Origin: WTFY01 sp965220875
Lineage (GTDB): Bacteria > Pseudomonadota > Gammaproteobacteria > UBA4575
Direction of reading: 5' to 3'
NCBI GenBank assembly: GCA_965220875.1
Contig: OZ244849.1
Coordinates: 930,001 to 994,000, forward strand
Length of the DNA stretch: 64,000 nt
Part shown: positions 8,664 through 16,329 of the stretch, piece by piece
How the letters are laid out: each line of letters opens with the position of its first letter
Position numbering within the stretch: the stretch's first letter is position 1
Position numbers and translations under genes: made by a program
The notes under the pieces: model-generated
Told to the model about the DNA's origin: nothing
The model's input: the letters and a program-made list of their open reading frames with translations, nothing else
Database searches by the model: none

Positions 8664-11600
8664 GTCGAAACAAGGGATATCAGGGGGAACCAGGCGGACC
8701 GATTGCCTATATGGCCGGTAACGGCGTTGCCGCAAATCTGTTCATGTTCGCGATACTGGCTGCAGGGCTGGTTGCGCTGACAGGTCTTGAGAGAGAAGCA
8801 TGGCCAACGCTGCCTTTCAATACGATCGAAGTTTCCATGGCCTACCCGGGAGCCACACCTGAGGAGGTGGAGGAATCTATCGTTGTCAAGATCGAGGAGG
8901 AAGTCAATTCGCTGGATGATGTCAAGGCTGTCAAATCCGTAGCGGCTCCCGGCATGGCCTCGGTGAGGATTGAACTGAAATCCAACACGGATATCGGTCG
9001 TGCACTGGACGACATCAAGTCTGCAGTTGGGCGAATCCAGTCTTTTCCAGCGGGTGCTGAGCGTCCCGAGTTCAGGGAAATGACCAACCGCCAGAGCGTG
9101 ATCCGCCTCATGGTCTACGGCAACATCTCCGAACGCTCGCTGAAGGAGATTGCCTACCGTATCGAGGACCAACTCGCATCGCTTCCTGATGTTTCATCGG
9201 TTGAAACCAGTGGTGTGCGGAATTACGAGATCTCCATTGAAGTGCCCCAGCACCGGTTGCGCGCCTTGGGACTTACCATTGCTGACATTGCCGATACGGT
9301 TCGCCGCAGTTCCCTGGACCTGTCTGCAGGCAGTCTTGACACCCGGGAGGCCCAGGTGCGTGTACGTACGCTAGGGCAGCGCTACGACCAGATGGATTTT
9401 GAGGAGCTTGTCGTACTCAGCCGTACGGATGGCACGGTTGTGCGCTTGGGCGATATTGCTAGGGTGCGTGATGATTTCGAGGATACCGACTTGATTGTTC
9501 GGCATCAGGGAATGCCTGCCGCCTTTGTCGAGATTTACCGGGCGGACGGTGAGCAGGTAATGGAAGTTGCAAAGGCCGTGCAGGAACATGTAGCGCATGT
9601 AGTGACCCCATCCCTTCCTGATGGTGTGGGCGTCACGATCTGGAATGACGAGTCCCAGACCTATGCGGAACGCGTTGACCTTCTTCTTAAAAATGGCATT
9701 CTGGGTCTGATGCTCGTCTTTTTAGCGCTGGCCCTGTTTCTCGAAATTCGGCTTGCCTTATGGGTTGCCGCGGGCCTGGCTGTTTCGGGTATCGGTGCCT
9801 TGGCTGTCATGTTGACTCTCGACATCGCGATCAACACCATCTCTCTGTTTGCGTTCGTCCTTGCCATAGGTATCGTTGTCGACGATGCCATCGTCGTCGC
9901 CGAGCACATCCACTATGAACGCAAGCAGGGTACGCCTGGCGTCATCGCGGCGATCCGCGGCACGCGACGGATACGTGTGCCCTTGACGTTTGCAGTGCTG
10001 ACTTCTGTTGCGGCCTTTACCCCTTTGCTCTTCATTCCCGGGGGTATCGGAGAAATTTGGGGCGCTTTGCCGATTATCATCATTGCCATGCTGCTGATTT
10101 CCCTGGTCGAATCGCTTTTGATCCTACCCAATCATCTGTCCCATTTGCACGGTCCGGAATGGACGCCGAGAGGAATTGTCGACCGGTTTTTTGCCTGGGT
10201 TCATGGCTATGTAGACCTGATGCTGCACAAGTTTCTAGAGGGTCCGCTGGACCGGGCACTGCGGTTTGCCACAGCCCAGCCTGTGGTAACACTAGCCGGG
10301 GCGGTAGGATTGCTTGTCCTGAGTATTTCCCTGCTGCCGGCTGGCATTGTCAAAACTACCTTTGCTGATGTGGTGGAAGGGGACTTCGTGACGGCCAGCC
10401 TTGAGATGCCTGACGGTACTACGGCGCAGCGCACATACGAAGTGGCCAAGGAACTGGAAGCAGCCGGTCATCGTGCCTTAGAGCGACTTTCAAGTGATCG
10501 GCCTGGCGATGCCCCCTCCCTGCTGAGCGGTGTAACCGTGACGATTGGCCAGGGGCCGCGTGTGGAGGGAGGAGGTCTCGTGCCTGAACCCACTCTGAAC
10601 CCGGAACCTAATATCGCCACCATCGAATTCAAGCTGTTGAGTGCCCAGCATCGACAGATCTCTACTGGAGAAATCGCGCAGGCATGGCGGGACGAGGTGG
10701 GAATACTGCCCTATGTTCGGGGTGTGACCTTCAGTGGAGAGATTATCGACTTGGGCAACCCAATCGAGGTTGTGCTCTCACACCAGGAACCACAGCGCCT
10801 GGCCCAGATAGCCAGCACGGTTGTCAATGATCTGCGCGGGGTAGATGGTGTCTTTGACGTGCGGTCGGATCACTCACCGGGAGTCAGGGAGATTCAGTTG
10901 GAGTTGCGGTCTGAGGCACGCACGTTGGGCCTTACGCTTGAGGAAATGGCGCTGCAGGCACGTTCCGCATTTTTTGGTGCCGAGGCCTTGCGGATACAGC
11001 GTGGGCGTGAAGAGGTCCGGGTTTACGTGCGCTTGCCTGCAGAGGAGCGCAATGCGATCACCGATGTAGAAAGGTATCTGATCCGAACACCAAGTGGTGC
11101 CGAAGTCCCATTAAGCCAGGTCGCCCGTCTGAAATCAGGAATTTCGCCGCCATCGGTCCGGCGTAAGGATGGACAGCGTGTTGTAACAGTTACGGCAGAC
11201 GTGGACCAGTCCGTGATTTCAGGCAACGAAGCAAACAAGATATTAGCTGACTCGATCCTGACAGAGCTTGCAGCGGTCCATCATGGTCTGACATTCACAT
11301 TTGGAGGGGAACAACAGCAACAAATGGAGTCCTTGGACTCGCTGAATCGAGGCTTCATACTGGCTCTACTGATGATCTTTGCACTGCTGGCTATTCCTCT
11401 TCGCTCCTATACTAAACCGTTTATTATCATGGCCGTCATACCGTTCGGCCTCATTGGTGCGATTACGGGGCACCTGGTCCTTGGGGTTGCCATGAGTGCC
11501 GCATCGTTCATGGGTATATTCGGCTTGAGCGGTGTTGTAGTCAATGACTCGCTGGTCATGATTGACTTTATCGACCAGCGGCTGGACGAGGGGAGCCCTG

Positions 11601-11887
11601 CACGAACCGCGATTATCGAAGGAGCCAAGGGACGTTTCCGTCCAATATTGCTCACCTCGGTAACTACTTTCCTTGGTTTTACGCCTCTCATTCTCGAACG
11701 TGCAATTCAGGCCCAGTTCCTGGTCCCATTTGCTGCATCACTGGGCTTTGGTATCCTGATAACCACTGCCATACTGATGATGGTGGTTCCTGCACTGACT
11801 GCGATTCATCTTCGCAAAAGAATTCGTAAAGACGAGAAAACAGGCATGCAGGATTCTCCCGTGACTGTTCAAGCTCTGGATGGATGA
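8660..11887 (+). CDS. RND-family efflux pump, inner-membrane permease (AcrB/HAE1-like)
   Basis: Proton-driven exporter of 1075 residues in the inner membrane with two large periplasmic loops. TM1 begins near residue 20, and the duplicated 6+6 TM layout is visible. The proton-relay pair is present in GIVVDDAIVVAEH (TM4), matched by GVVVNDSLVMIDF in the second half. NTIEVSMAYPGATPEEVEE is the conserved porter-domain start. It forms the efflux operon with the two preceding genes. The substrate could be drugs, metals or an endogenous lipid; the sequence alone does not decide. The Rieske/P450 block starts 424 bases downstream, so its product is a possible cargo (inference). Confidence 0.93.
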   Translation: MSRNKGYQGEPGGPIAYMAGNGVAANLFMFAILAAGLVALTGLEREAWPTLPFNTIEVSMAYPGATPEEVEESIVVKIEEEVNSLDDVKAVKSVAAPGMASVRIELKSNTDIGRALDDIKSAVGRIQSFPAGAERPEFREMTNRQSVIRLMVYGNISERSLKEIAYRIEDQLASLPDVSSVETSGVRNYEISIEVPQHRLRALGLTIADIADTVRRSSLDLSAGSLDTREAQVRVRTLGQRYDQMDFEELVVLSRTDGTVVRLGDIARVRDDFEDTDLIVRHQGMPAAFVEIYRADGEQVMEVAKAVQEHVAHVVTPSLPDGVGVTIWNDESQTYAERVDLLLKNGILGLMLVFLALALFLEIRLALWVAAGLAVSGIGALAVMLTLDIAINTISLFAFVLAIGIVVDDAIVVAEHIHYERKQGTPGVIAAIRGTRRIRVPLTFAVLTSVAAFTPLLFIPGGIGEIWGALPIIIIAMLLISLVESLLILPNHLSHLHGPEWTPRGIVDRFFAWVHGYVDLMLHKFLEGPLDRALRFATAQPVVTLAGAVGLLVLSISLLPAGIVKTTFADVVEGDFVTASLEMPDGTTAQRTYEVAKELEAAGHRALERLSSDRPGDAPSLLSGVTVTIGQGPRVEGGGLVPEPTLNPEPNIATIEFKLLSAQHRQISTGEIAQAWRDEVGILPYVRGVTFSGEIIDLGNPIEVVLSHQEPQRLAQIASTVVNDLRGVDGVFDVRSDHSPGVREIQLELRSEARTLGLTLEEMALQARSAFFGAEALRIQRGREEVRVYVRLPAEERNAITDVERYLIRTPSGAEVPLSQVARLKSGISPPSVRRKDGQRVVTVTADVDQSVISGNEANKILADSILTELAAVHHGLTFTFGGEQQQQMESLDSLNRGFILALLMIFALLAIPLRSYTKPFIIMAVIPFGLIGAITGHLVLGVAMSAASFMGIFGLSGVVVNDSLVMIDFIDQRLDEGSPARTAIIEGAKGRFRPILLTSVTTFLGFTPLILERAIQAQFLVPFAASLGFGILITTAILMMVVPALTAIHLRKRIRKDEKTGMQDSPVTVQALDG

Positions 11888-12311
11888 TGCTTCGGAGCAC
11901 CCGTATTCGCCTGAATGACGCGCAGGCTCGAGTCACGCTTAACGGTTTACTCCCGGGGTCTACTGGTGCCACCAGGCTACCTCATAGAGTGTTGAACCCA
12001 GATGGATGGTTTTGGGAACGCACAAGTGTGTTTCGATAAATACGCCCAGCACGTTTCCCGGCCCAACACTGCCGTGGGCAAAACTGGCCTGCAATGTCAC
12101 CGGTTACTGCACCGCTGGTAAATTTGATCCCGATACGGGATATTGTTCAAGCTTTCAGGGGTTTATCAGGAAGTTTCGGCTTGATCGAGACGAATCATCC
12201 TCTGGCTTGATGGATTGTCATTTCCAGGTTACATGCATTAGAGTGTACATTCCAGGCAGGATTTCAGGCGGGGGAAATGTAACTGTTTTATCCTCAGGGC
12301 CCTGGTGAGCA
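11888..12311 (+). promoter_or_regulatory. 424-base intergenic region with a possible promoter and an inverted repeat
   Basis: No convincing coding sequence. A sigma-70-like pair, TTGTCA (12215-12220) and TAGAGT (12239-12244, 18-base spacer), could drive the Rieske/P450 genes with a leader of about 60 bases. An inverted repeat ATCCCG-ATA-CGGGAT at 12127-12141 could be an operator. It shares the 10-mer GATACGGGAT with the hairpin in the tkt leader near 16224. Confidence 0.4.
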
Positions 12312-13382
12312 ATGCTGGCAGATGATACCAAACAACCTGGCACTTCCTTGCTGCACCCTTTTCCCGAGGGCTGGTATTTCGTAGCAAGCCGCCCATCCAT
12401 ACTGAAGAAAAAGCTGTTGCAGAAGACCTGGTTTGGCATACAGATTGTCATTTGGTGCGATGATGCTGGAAAGATCTGCGTAGCCGAATCAACCTGTCCT
12501 CACATGGGTTCCGAACTCGGGCCCGCTGCGGGAGGCCGCGTAAACAATGGCTGCCTGGTCTGTCCGTTTCATGGTTTCGAGTACGATACGAACGGTCAAT
12601 GTGTTGCGACGCCGTATGCCCCGGCTCCCAAGTCTGCCAGACTGAGGGTGTTTGAGGTACGGGAAGTTCTCGATCTCGTTTTTGCTTGGTGGGGGTATGA
12701 GGGGCGACCTCCTCAATGGAGCCTGCCGGAGGACCCTCCGGCAGGACCGGACTGGGGTAGACTGGAGTATAGGATTCTCCGATTCCCTGGCCATCCCCAG
12801 GAGACAACCGAGAATGCAGTGGACATGGCACACCTGCGATACGTGCATGGTTACGATAAAGTGAAGCGCATCGGCTCGGTATCGGTGGACGGTGCCTGTC
12901 TTGAAAGTTGTTTTGACTTCAGCAGAACCCAGACCATAGCTGGAGTCGCTGGCATAGAACTGAATGTATCTGCCGTCACCTATGTCTATGGGCTGGGCTA
13001 TTCATTTGTTAAGATATACGAGCATTCCATGGGCATGGATGCTCGCCTGTGGGTGCTGGCAACACCCGTAAATGATAAGTTCATTGAACTGGTGCTGGTT
13101 GGACACGTGCGGGGTATGCGGAAGCCAAAGCGGATAATTGTTGGCATGCGGTTTCTTCCTCTGGGCTTGCGTACCATGATTATCGGCAAGATCATAGCTT
13201 CTGTACAAAAGCGAGACGTTTTGCAGGATGTGACAATTTGGAGCAGAAAAAGGTACCGCCCCCATCCGCAATTGTGCCGATCTGACGGGGAGATAGCCGT
13301 GTATCGATGCTACTGTGAACAGTTCTATCCGGGCCTTGACCAGGGCCAAGGCCGGCGCGAACTGCGGTCTGTTCAAGCCTAG
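12312..13382 (+). CDS. Rieske non-heme iron oxygenase
   Basis: Oxygenase alpha-subunit-like protein of 356 residues. The N-terminal Rieske domain holds the [2Fe-2S] ligands C62/H64 and C84/H87 in TCPHMGS and CPFHGFEYD. The catalytic domain carries the mononuclear iron motif ENAVDMAHLRYVHG (D171, H174, H179). The C-terminal half (QDVTIWSRKRY, DGEIAVYR) resembles the KshA, Neverland/DAF-36 and SdmA branch, which acts on steroids, rather than aromatic-ring dioxygenases; this is judged by eye. It needs an electron-transfer reductase, and none is adjacent. It lies 65 bases upstream of the GPP34-P450 fusion in the same direction, so the two probably work on one substrate. Confidence 0.85.
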   Translation: MLADDTKQPGTSLLHPFPEGWYFVASRPSILKKKLLQKTWFGIQIVIWCDDAGKICVAESTCPHMGSELGPAAGGRVNNGCLVCPFHGFEYDTNGQCVATPYAPAPKSARLRVFEVREVLDLVFAWWGYEGRPPQWSLPEDPPAGPDWGRLEYRILRFPGHPQETTENAVDMAHLRYVHGYDKVKRIGSVSVDGACLESCFDFSRTQTIAGVAGIELNVSAVTYVYGLGYSFVKIYEHSMGMDARLWVLATPVNDKFIELVLVGHVRGMRKPKRIIVGMRFLPLGLRTMIIGKIIASVQKRDVLQDVTIWSRKRYRPHPQLCRSDGEIAVYRCYCEQFYPGLDQGQGRRELRSVQA

Positions 13383-13447
13383 TTTGCAGGAAGAAACATG
13401 TATGGGAGCAACCCGAAGGTTTCAGGAATACAGGAGCGTGCAATGTC

Positions 13448-15457
13448 ATGAGATTTGCTGAAGAAATCCTCCTGTTACTGCTTAACGAGGAAACGGGCTA
13501 TTTCATTTCCATCCCGGAGTGGAAGTTGTCATGCGTGCTCGCCGGCGGCGTACTGATCGACCTCTCGCTGGAAAACCGCATTGACTCGGACCTGGAAACA
13601 CTTACCTTGCTCGACCCGACGCCTACCGGTGATGAGCTTCTGGACCCCGCACTGGATGAAATTGTGCAGGATACCCAGGTGCATACCCCGCAATACTGGG
13701 TGGAACGCATTGCCCGGCATTCGGATGACATCAGCAATATGGCGCTGGACCGTCTGGTCAAGATGGGCATACTCAATTCCGATTCAGGCGGGTTCTGGAC
13801 ACTATCCAGCAAGGTTGCCCGTTCAAGGCGTTATCCCACGATGGATGGCAAGACCGGAGAAGAGATCAAGAGCAGAATCATGCGCGCCCTGTTCCATGAT
13901 GACATTCCGGATCCCCGTGATCTGGCCATCATCGGTCTCATGAACAGCTGTGGCGGTATGCGCGCGATGCTCGAGCCCGAGGAATTTGAACTTGCCGAGG
14001 AGCGAATCGAACTCTTCAGCAAAATGGATTTGATCGGGAGGACGATTGGAGAGGCAGTACAAAGTTCCTATCGGCCACCGGCAAGCATTCGATCGGTCAA
14101 GCGTCCTTCCCTACCGACCTTGGGAGTGTTCAGAACGCTCTCATCGAAAGCATTTCGTTCCTGGGATCTACCGAAATTCGTGGCAGAGAAAAGCAGGGAA
14201 CTGGGGCCGGTTTTCCAGATCAAGGCGCCCGGCAGGAATTTGGTGGTGTTTGCCAGTGCGGAGTTGAATCGTTGGATGGGCCACAAGGGCAGGCTCTACC
14301 TGCGTACCCAGGATTATCTCAGGGAGTTTCAAAGTGAGTGGGGTACTGCGAGATCCATTGCGAGCATGGACGGGGCAGATCACTTTCGCATGCGCAAGGC
14401 GGTACAGGCAGGGAACTCTCGGTCTGTAGTGGAAGACAGGATGGATGAACTGCTGGCACTGGGCCGAAGCACATTTGCCAAGTGGGGGATTGGAAACGTG
14501 CTGGCGGGTGAAATGGCCTGTCAGCGGCTAATCGGCGAGCAGATTGCACAGCTCAGTGTAAGCATAGAACCATCCGATATACTGGACGACCTTCTTGCCT
14601 TCGAGTACAGGGCACTGCTGGTACATGTGTACAGGTTCCTGCCGCGCTTCATGCTGCGCACGCCGGCCATGAAGAGATATCATGGACGCGTCTTGGAGCT
14701 CTACGCACAGATTCACGCCACACACACGCCGGCGCAACGTCAGGGCAAGAGGCGTGATCTGGTTGACGACCTGATGGCACTGCATCATGCAGATCCCCAG
14801 TTCTTGCCGGAAACCGATTTGGGTTTCGCGTTCATCGCGCCGATCATTGCTGGCCACTACACGGGCAGTGCGATGGCTTTTGCAATTTATGAACTGCTGG
14901 CAAATCCCCACTTGTTCGAGAGGATTGCCTCCGAGGCCGATGCGATTTTTGCAGACGGAGACCCGGTAGGTTCGAAACTTGATCCTTCGGCATTCGATGT
15001 GACGCGACGGTTTGTCATGGAAACACTGCGGTTGCATCCGGTCATACCTTTTCACCTGCGAACTGCCATGAACGCATTCGAGGTCGAGGGTATGGAGATT
15101 CCGGCCTACAGCAAGATCCTGATCGCTTTTCCCGCCACGCATTTCGACGAGAACCATTTCAAGGACCCTGACACCTTCGACATAGAGCGGTTTGCACCAC
15201 CCCGCAACGAGCACAAGCAGAAGAGCGGTACGTATGTCCCCTTTGGCGTTGGAACGCACATGTGCGGGGGGGCTCGCTGGACCGAGTTGCAAATGGCCAT
15301 CAACGTACTCCTGATTGCCCGTCACCTGCAACTGGAAATGGTCCCTAAGGACTACAAGCTGAAGATCAATCCGTTGCCGAAAATGAGTCCGAACAGGAAA
15401 TTCAGATTCCGGGTAGTGCAATACAGGAACCCGCTGCAAACTCCTGAGGCCGCCTAG
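13448..15457 (+). CDS. GPP34 (GOLPH3-like) domain fused to cytochrome P450
   Basis: Two-domain protein of 669 residues. Residues about 2-205 match the GPP34/GOLPH3 fold: an EEILLLLLNEETGYF opening, LLDPTPTGDELLDPALDEI (54-72), YWVERIA (83-89), LVKMGIL and the RYP segment. Residues about 225-660 form a P450: I-helix AGHYT (468-472), ExxR as ETLR (525-528) and the heme loop FGVGTHMCGG with ligand C606. The I-helix resembles CYP51 (AGHHT) in lacking the usual acidic residue. GPP34 proteins bind membranes; eukaryotic GOLPH3 binds PI4P, but its second Arg site (LRGC) reads LAGG here. There is no transmembrane segment. The fusion suggests a membrane-docked P450. It follows a Rieske oxygenase in the same direction. 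Confidence 0.9.
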   Translation: MRFAEEILLLLLNEETGYFISIPEWKLSCVLAGGVLIDLSLENRIDSDLETLTLLDPTPTGDELLDPALDEIVQDTQVHTPQYWVERIARHSDDISNMALDRLVKMGILNSDSGGFWTLSSKVARSRRYPTMDGKTGEEIKSRIMRALFHDDIPDPRDLAIIGLMNSCGGMRAMLEPEEFELAEERIELFSKMDLIGRTIGEAVQSSYRPPASIRSVKRPSLPTLGVFRTLSSKAFRSWDLPKFVAEKSRELGPVFQIKAPGRNLVVFASAELNRWMGHKGRLYLRTQDYLREFQSEWGTARSIASMDGADHFRMRKAVQAGNSRSVVEDRMDELLALGRSTFAKWGIGNVLAGEMACQRLIGEQIAQLSVSIEPSDILDDLLAFEYRALLVHVYRFLPRFMLRTPAMKRYHGRVLELYAQIHATHTPAQRQGKRRDLVDDLMALHHADPQFLPETDLGFAFIAPIIAGHYTGSAMAFAIYELLANPHLFERIASEADAIFADGDPVGSKLDPSAFDVTRRFVMETLRLHPVIPFHLRTAMNAFEVEGMEIPAYSKILIAFPATHFDENHFKDPDTFDIERFAPPRNEHKQKSGTYVPFGVGTHMCGGARWTELQMAINVLLIARHLQLEMVPKDYKLKINPLPKMSPNRKFRFRVVQYRNPLQTPEAA

Positions 15458-15550
15458 ACGTAATTCGGGAGTCCGCAGGCTGTTTTCAGCTTGAAGGCCC
15501 ACATGGTACGGTTTTATTCATCTTGTATTTTAGAGATTGGGGAGATTGTT

Positions 15551-16030
15551 ATGAGGAAGATACTTGGGGGGTTACTATTCTGTCTGTGCCTGGCGGGTAC
15601 CGGCAGTGCATGGGCGGATGAGGCCGAGCTTTCCGAATCTGCCGTAGGCCGGCACATGGTGGCACAGGCGACGCTTGCGGCACACTATGTTGATGTTGCA
15701 CTGAGGGCCGGCATGTCGGCTGATGAAATCAATGCGGTCCTGTCGAAGATTGCCGGTCAGACTGTGATCGGTGAATTCTGGATCAGCGATGAAACCGGCA
15801 GGATTGCTTTTTCCAGTGCTCCGCCTCAGGGCTTTTCCTTTCCGACAGACCCTGAATCCGATGCACAGGCAGCACCGTTTGCCCGCCTGCTATCAGGTCA
15901 GGCAGACGTGGTCGAGCAGGAGGTACGGCCACGCGATCTGGATGGAACCCGGTACAAATATGTCGGGGTGGCTGGAGTGGACACGAAGCGTATCGTACAG
16001 GTAGGACTGCCAGCCAGTGCTGTCGAATAA
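15551..16030 (+). CDS. Small secreted protein, Cache-like
   Basis: Protein of 159 residues. I chose the ATG at 15551 because it gives a clean Sec signal peptide (MRKILGGLLFCLCLAG...GSAWA, cleavage about residue 22) with GGGGAG upstream; an earlier ATG at 15491 would add 20 unlikely residues. The mature part has a helix (VAQATLAAHYVDVAL), then GEFWISDETGRIAFSS and KYVGVAGVDTKRIVQVG. This order and the paired strands resemble a single Cache/PAS-like ligand-binding domain, here without a membrane anchor or signalling output. It lies 93 bases downstream of the GPP34-P450 gene and may belong to that unit. The fold call is by eye; the ligand is unknown. Confidence 0.6.
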   Translation: MRKILGGLLFCLCLAGTGSAWADEAELSESAVGRHMVAQATLAAHYVDVALRAGMSADEINAVLSKIAGQTVIGEFWISDETGRIAFSSAPPQGFSFPTDPESDAQAAPFARLLSGQADVVEQEVRPRDLDGTRYKYVGVAGVDTKRIVQVGLPASAVE

Positions 16031-16184
16031 CCCGTAAGTTTCAGCAGGGGCTGCCTGGCAGGAAGCCGGTGCCATACAGGCCCGCCGTACAGATTCGGGA
16101 ATACCCGCTTTTCATCCGGACCTGGCCAGGCGAACGGCTGATGTCATTGTGTTGTGATTTTTGAGGCTGTTTGCCAAGTAACTG

Positions 16185-16213
16185 TTGCCCTTACGGAACA
16201 ACTATTCCACAAT
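16185..16213 (+). promoter_or_regulatory. Possible promoter of the tkt leader
   Basis: TTGCCC (16185-16190) and CACAAT (16208-16213) are separated by exactly 17 bases. Transcription would start near 16220, just ahead of the two leader hairpins and about 110 bases before the chosen tkt start. Confidence 0.4.
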
Positions 16214-16237
16214 AGCGCCCCCGGATACGGGATGGAG

Positions 16238-16268
16238 GGTCCTGTGGCTTGCAGGACCTTTTCTATTT
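16238..16268 (+). terminator. Intrinsic terminator or attenuator in the tkt leader
   Basis: The perfect 7-bp stem GGTCCTG/CAGGACC (16238-16244 with 16252-16258), a 7-base loop and a T-rich tail (TTTTCTATTT) form a rho-independent terminator. It sits between the predicted promoter and tkt. A smaller hairpin, CCCG-GATA-CGGG (16220-16231), precedes it. It either ends the upstream secreted-protein transcript or attenuates tkt. Confidence 0.6.
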
Positions 16269-16329
16269 GAGGCTTGCCGCCATGGCAGTTAATGTCTGCC
16301 GAGCGGTAATGGCTGCAGGAATCGTCTGG

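Noticed and set aside
12006..12308. A 100-codon frame before the Rieske gene
   Set aside because: No ribosome-binding site, no family resemblance and irregular composition. It overlaps the likely promoter.
13448..15457. GPP34 and P450 as two genes joined by a frame error
   Set aside because: One frame runs without interruption, and the linker (about 206-225) holds no second start with a ribosome-binding site.
16249..16329. TTG start giving a 692-residue transketolase
   Set aside because: The extra 27 residues would be read from within the terminator hairpin, and the family starts at the ATG at 16330.
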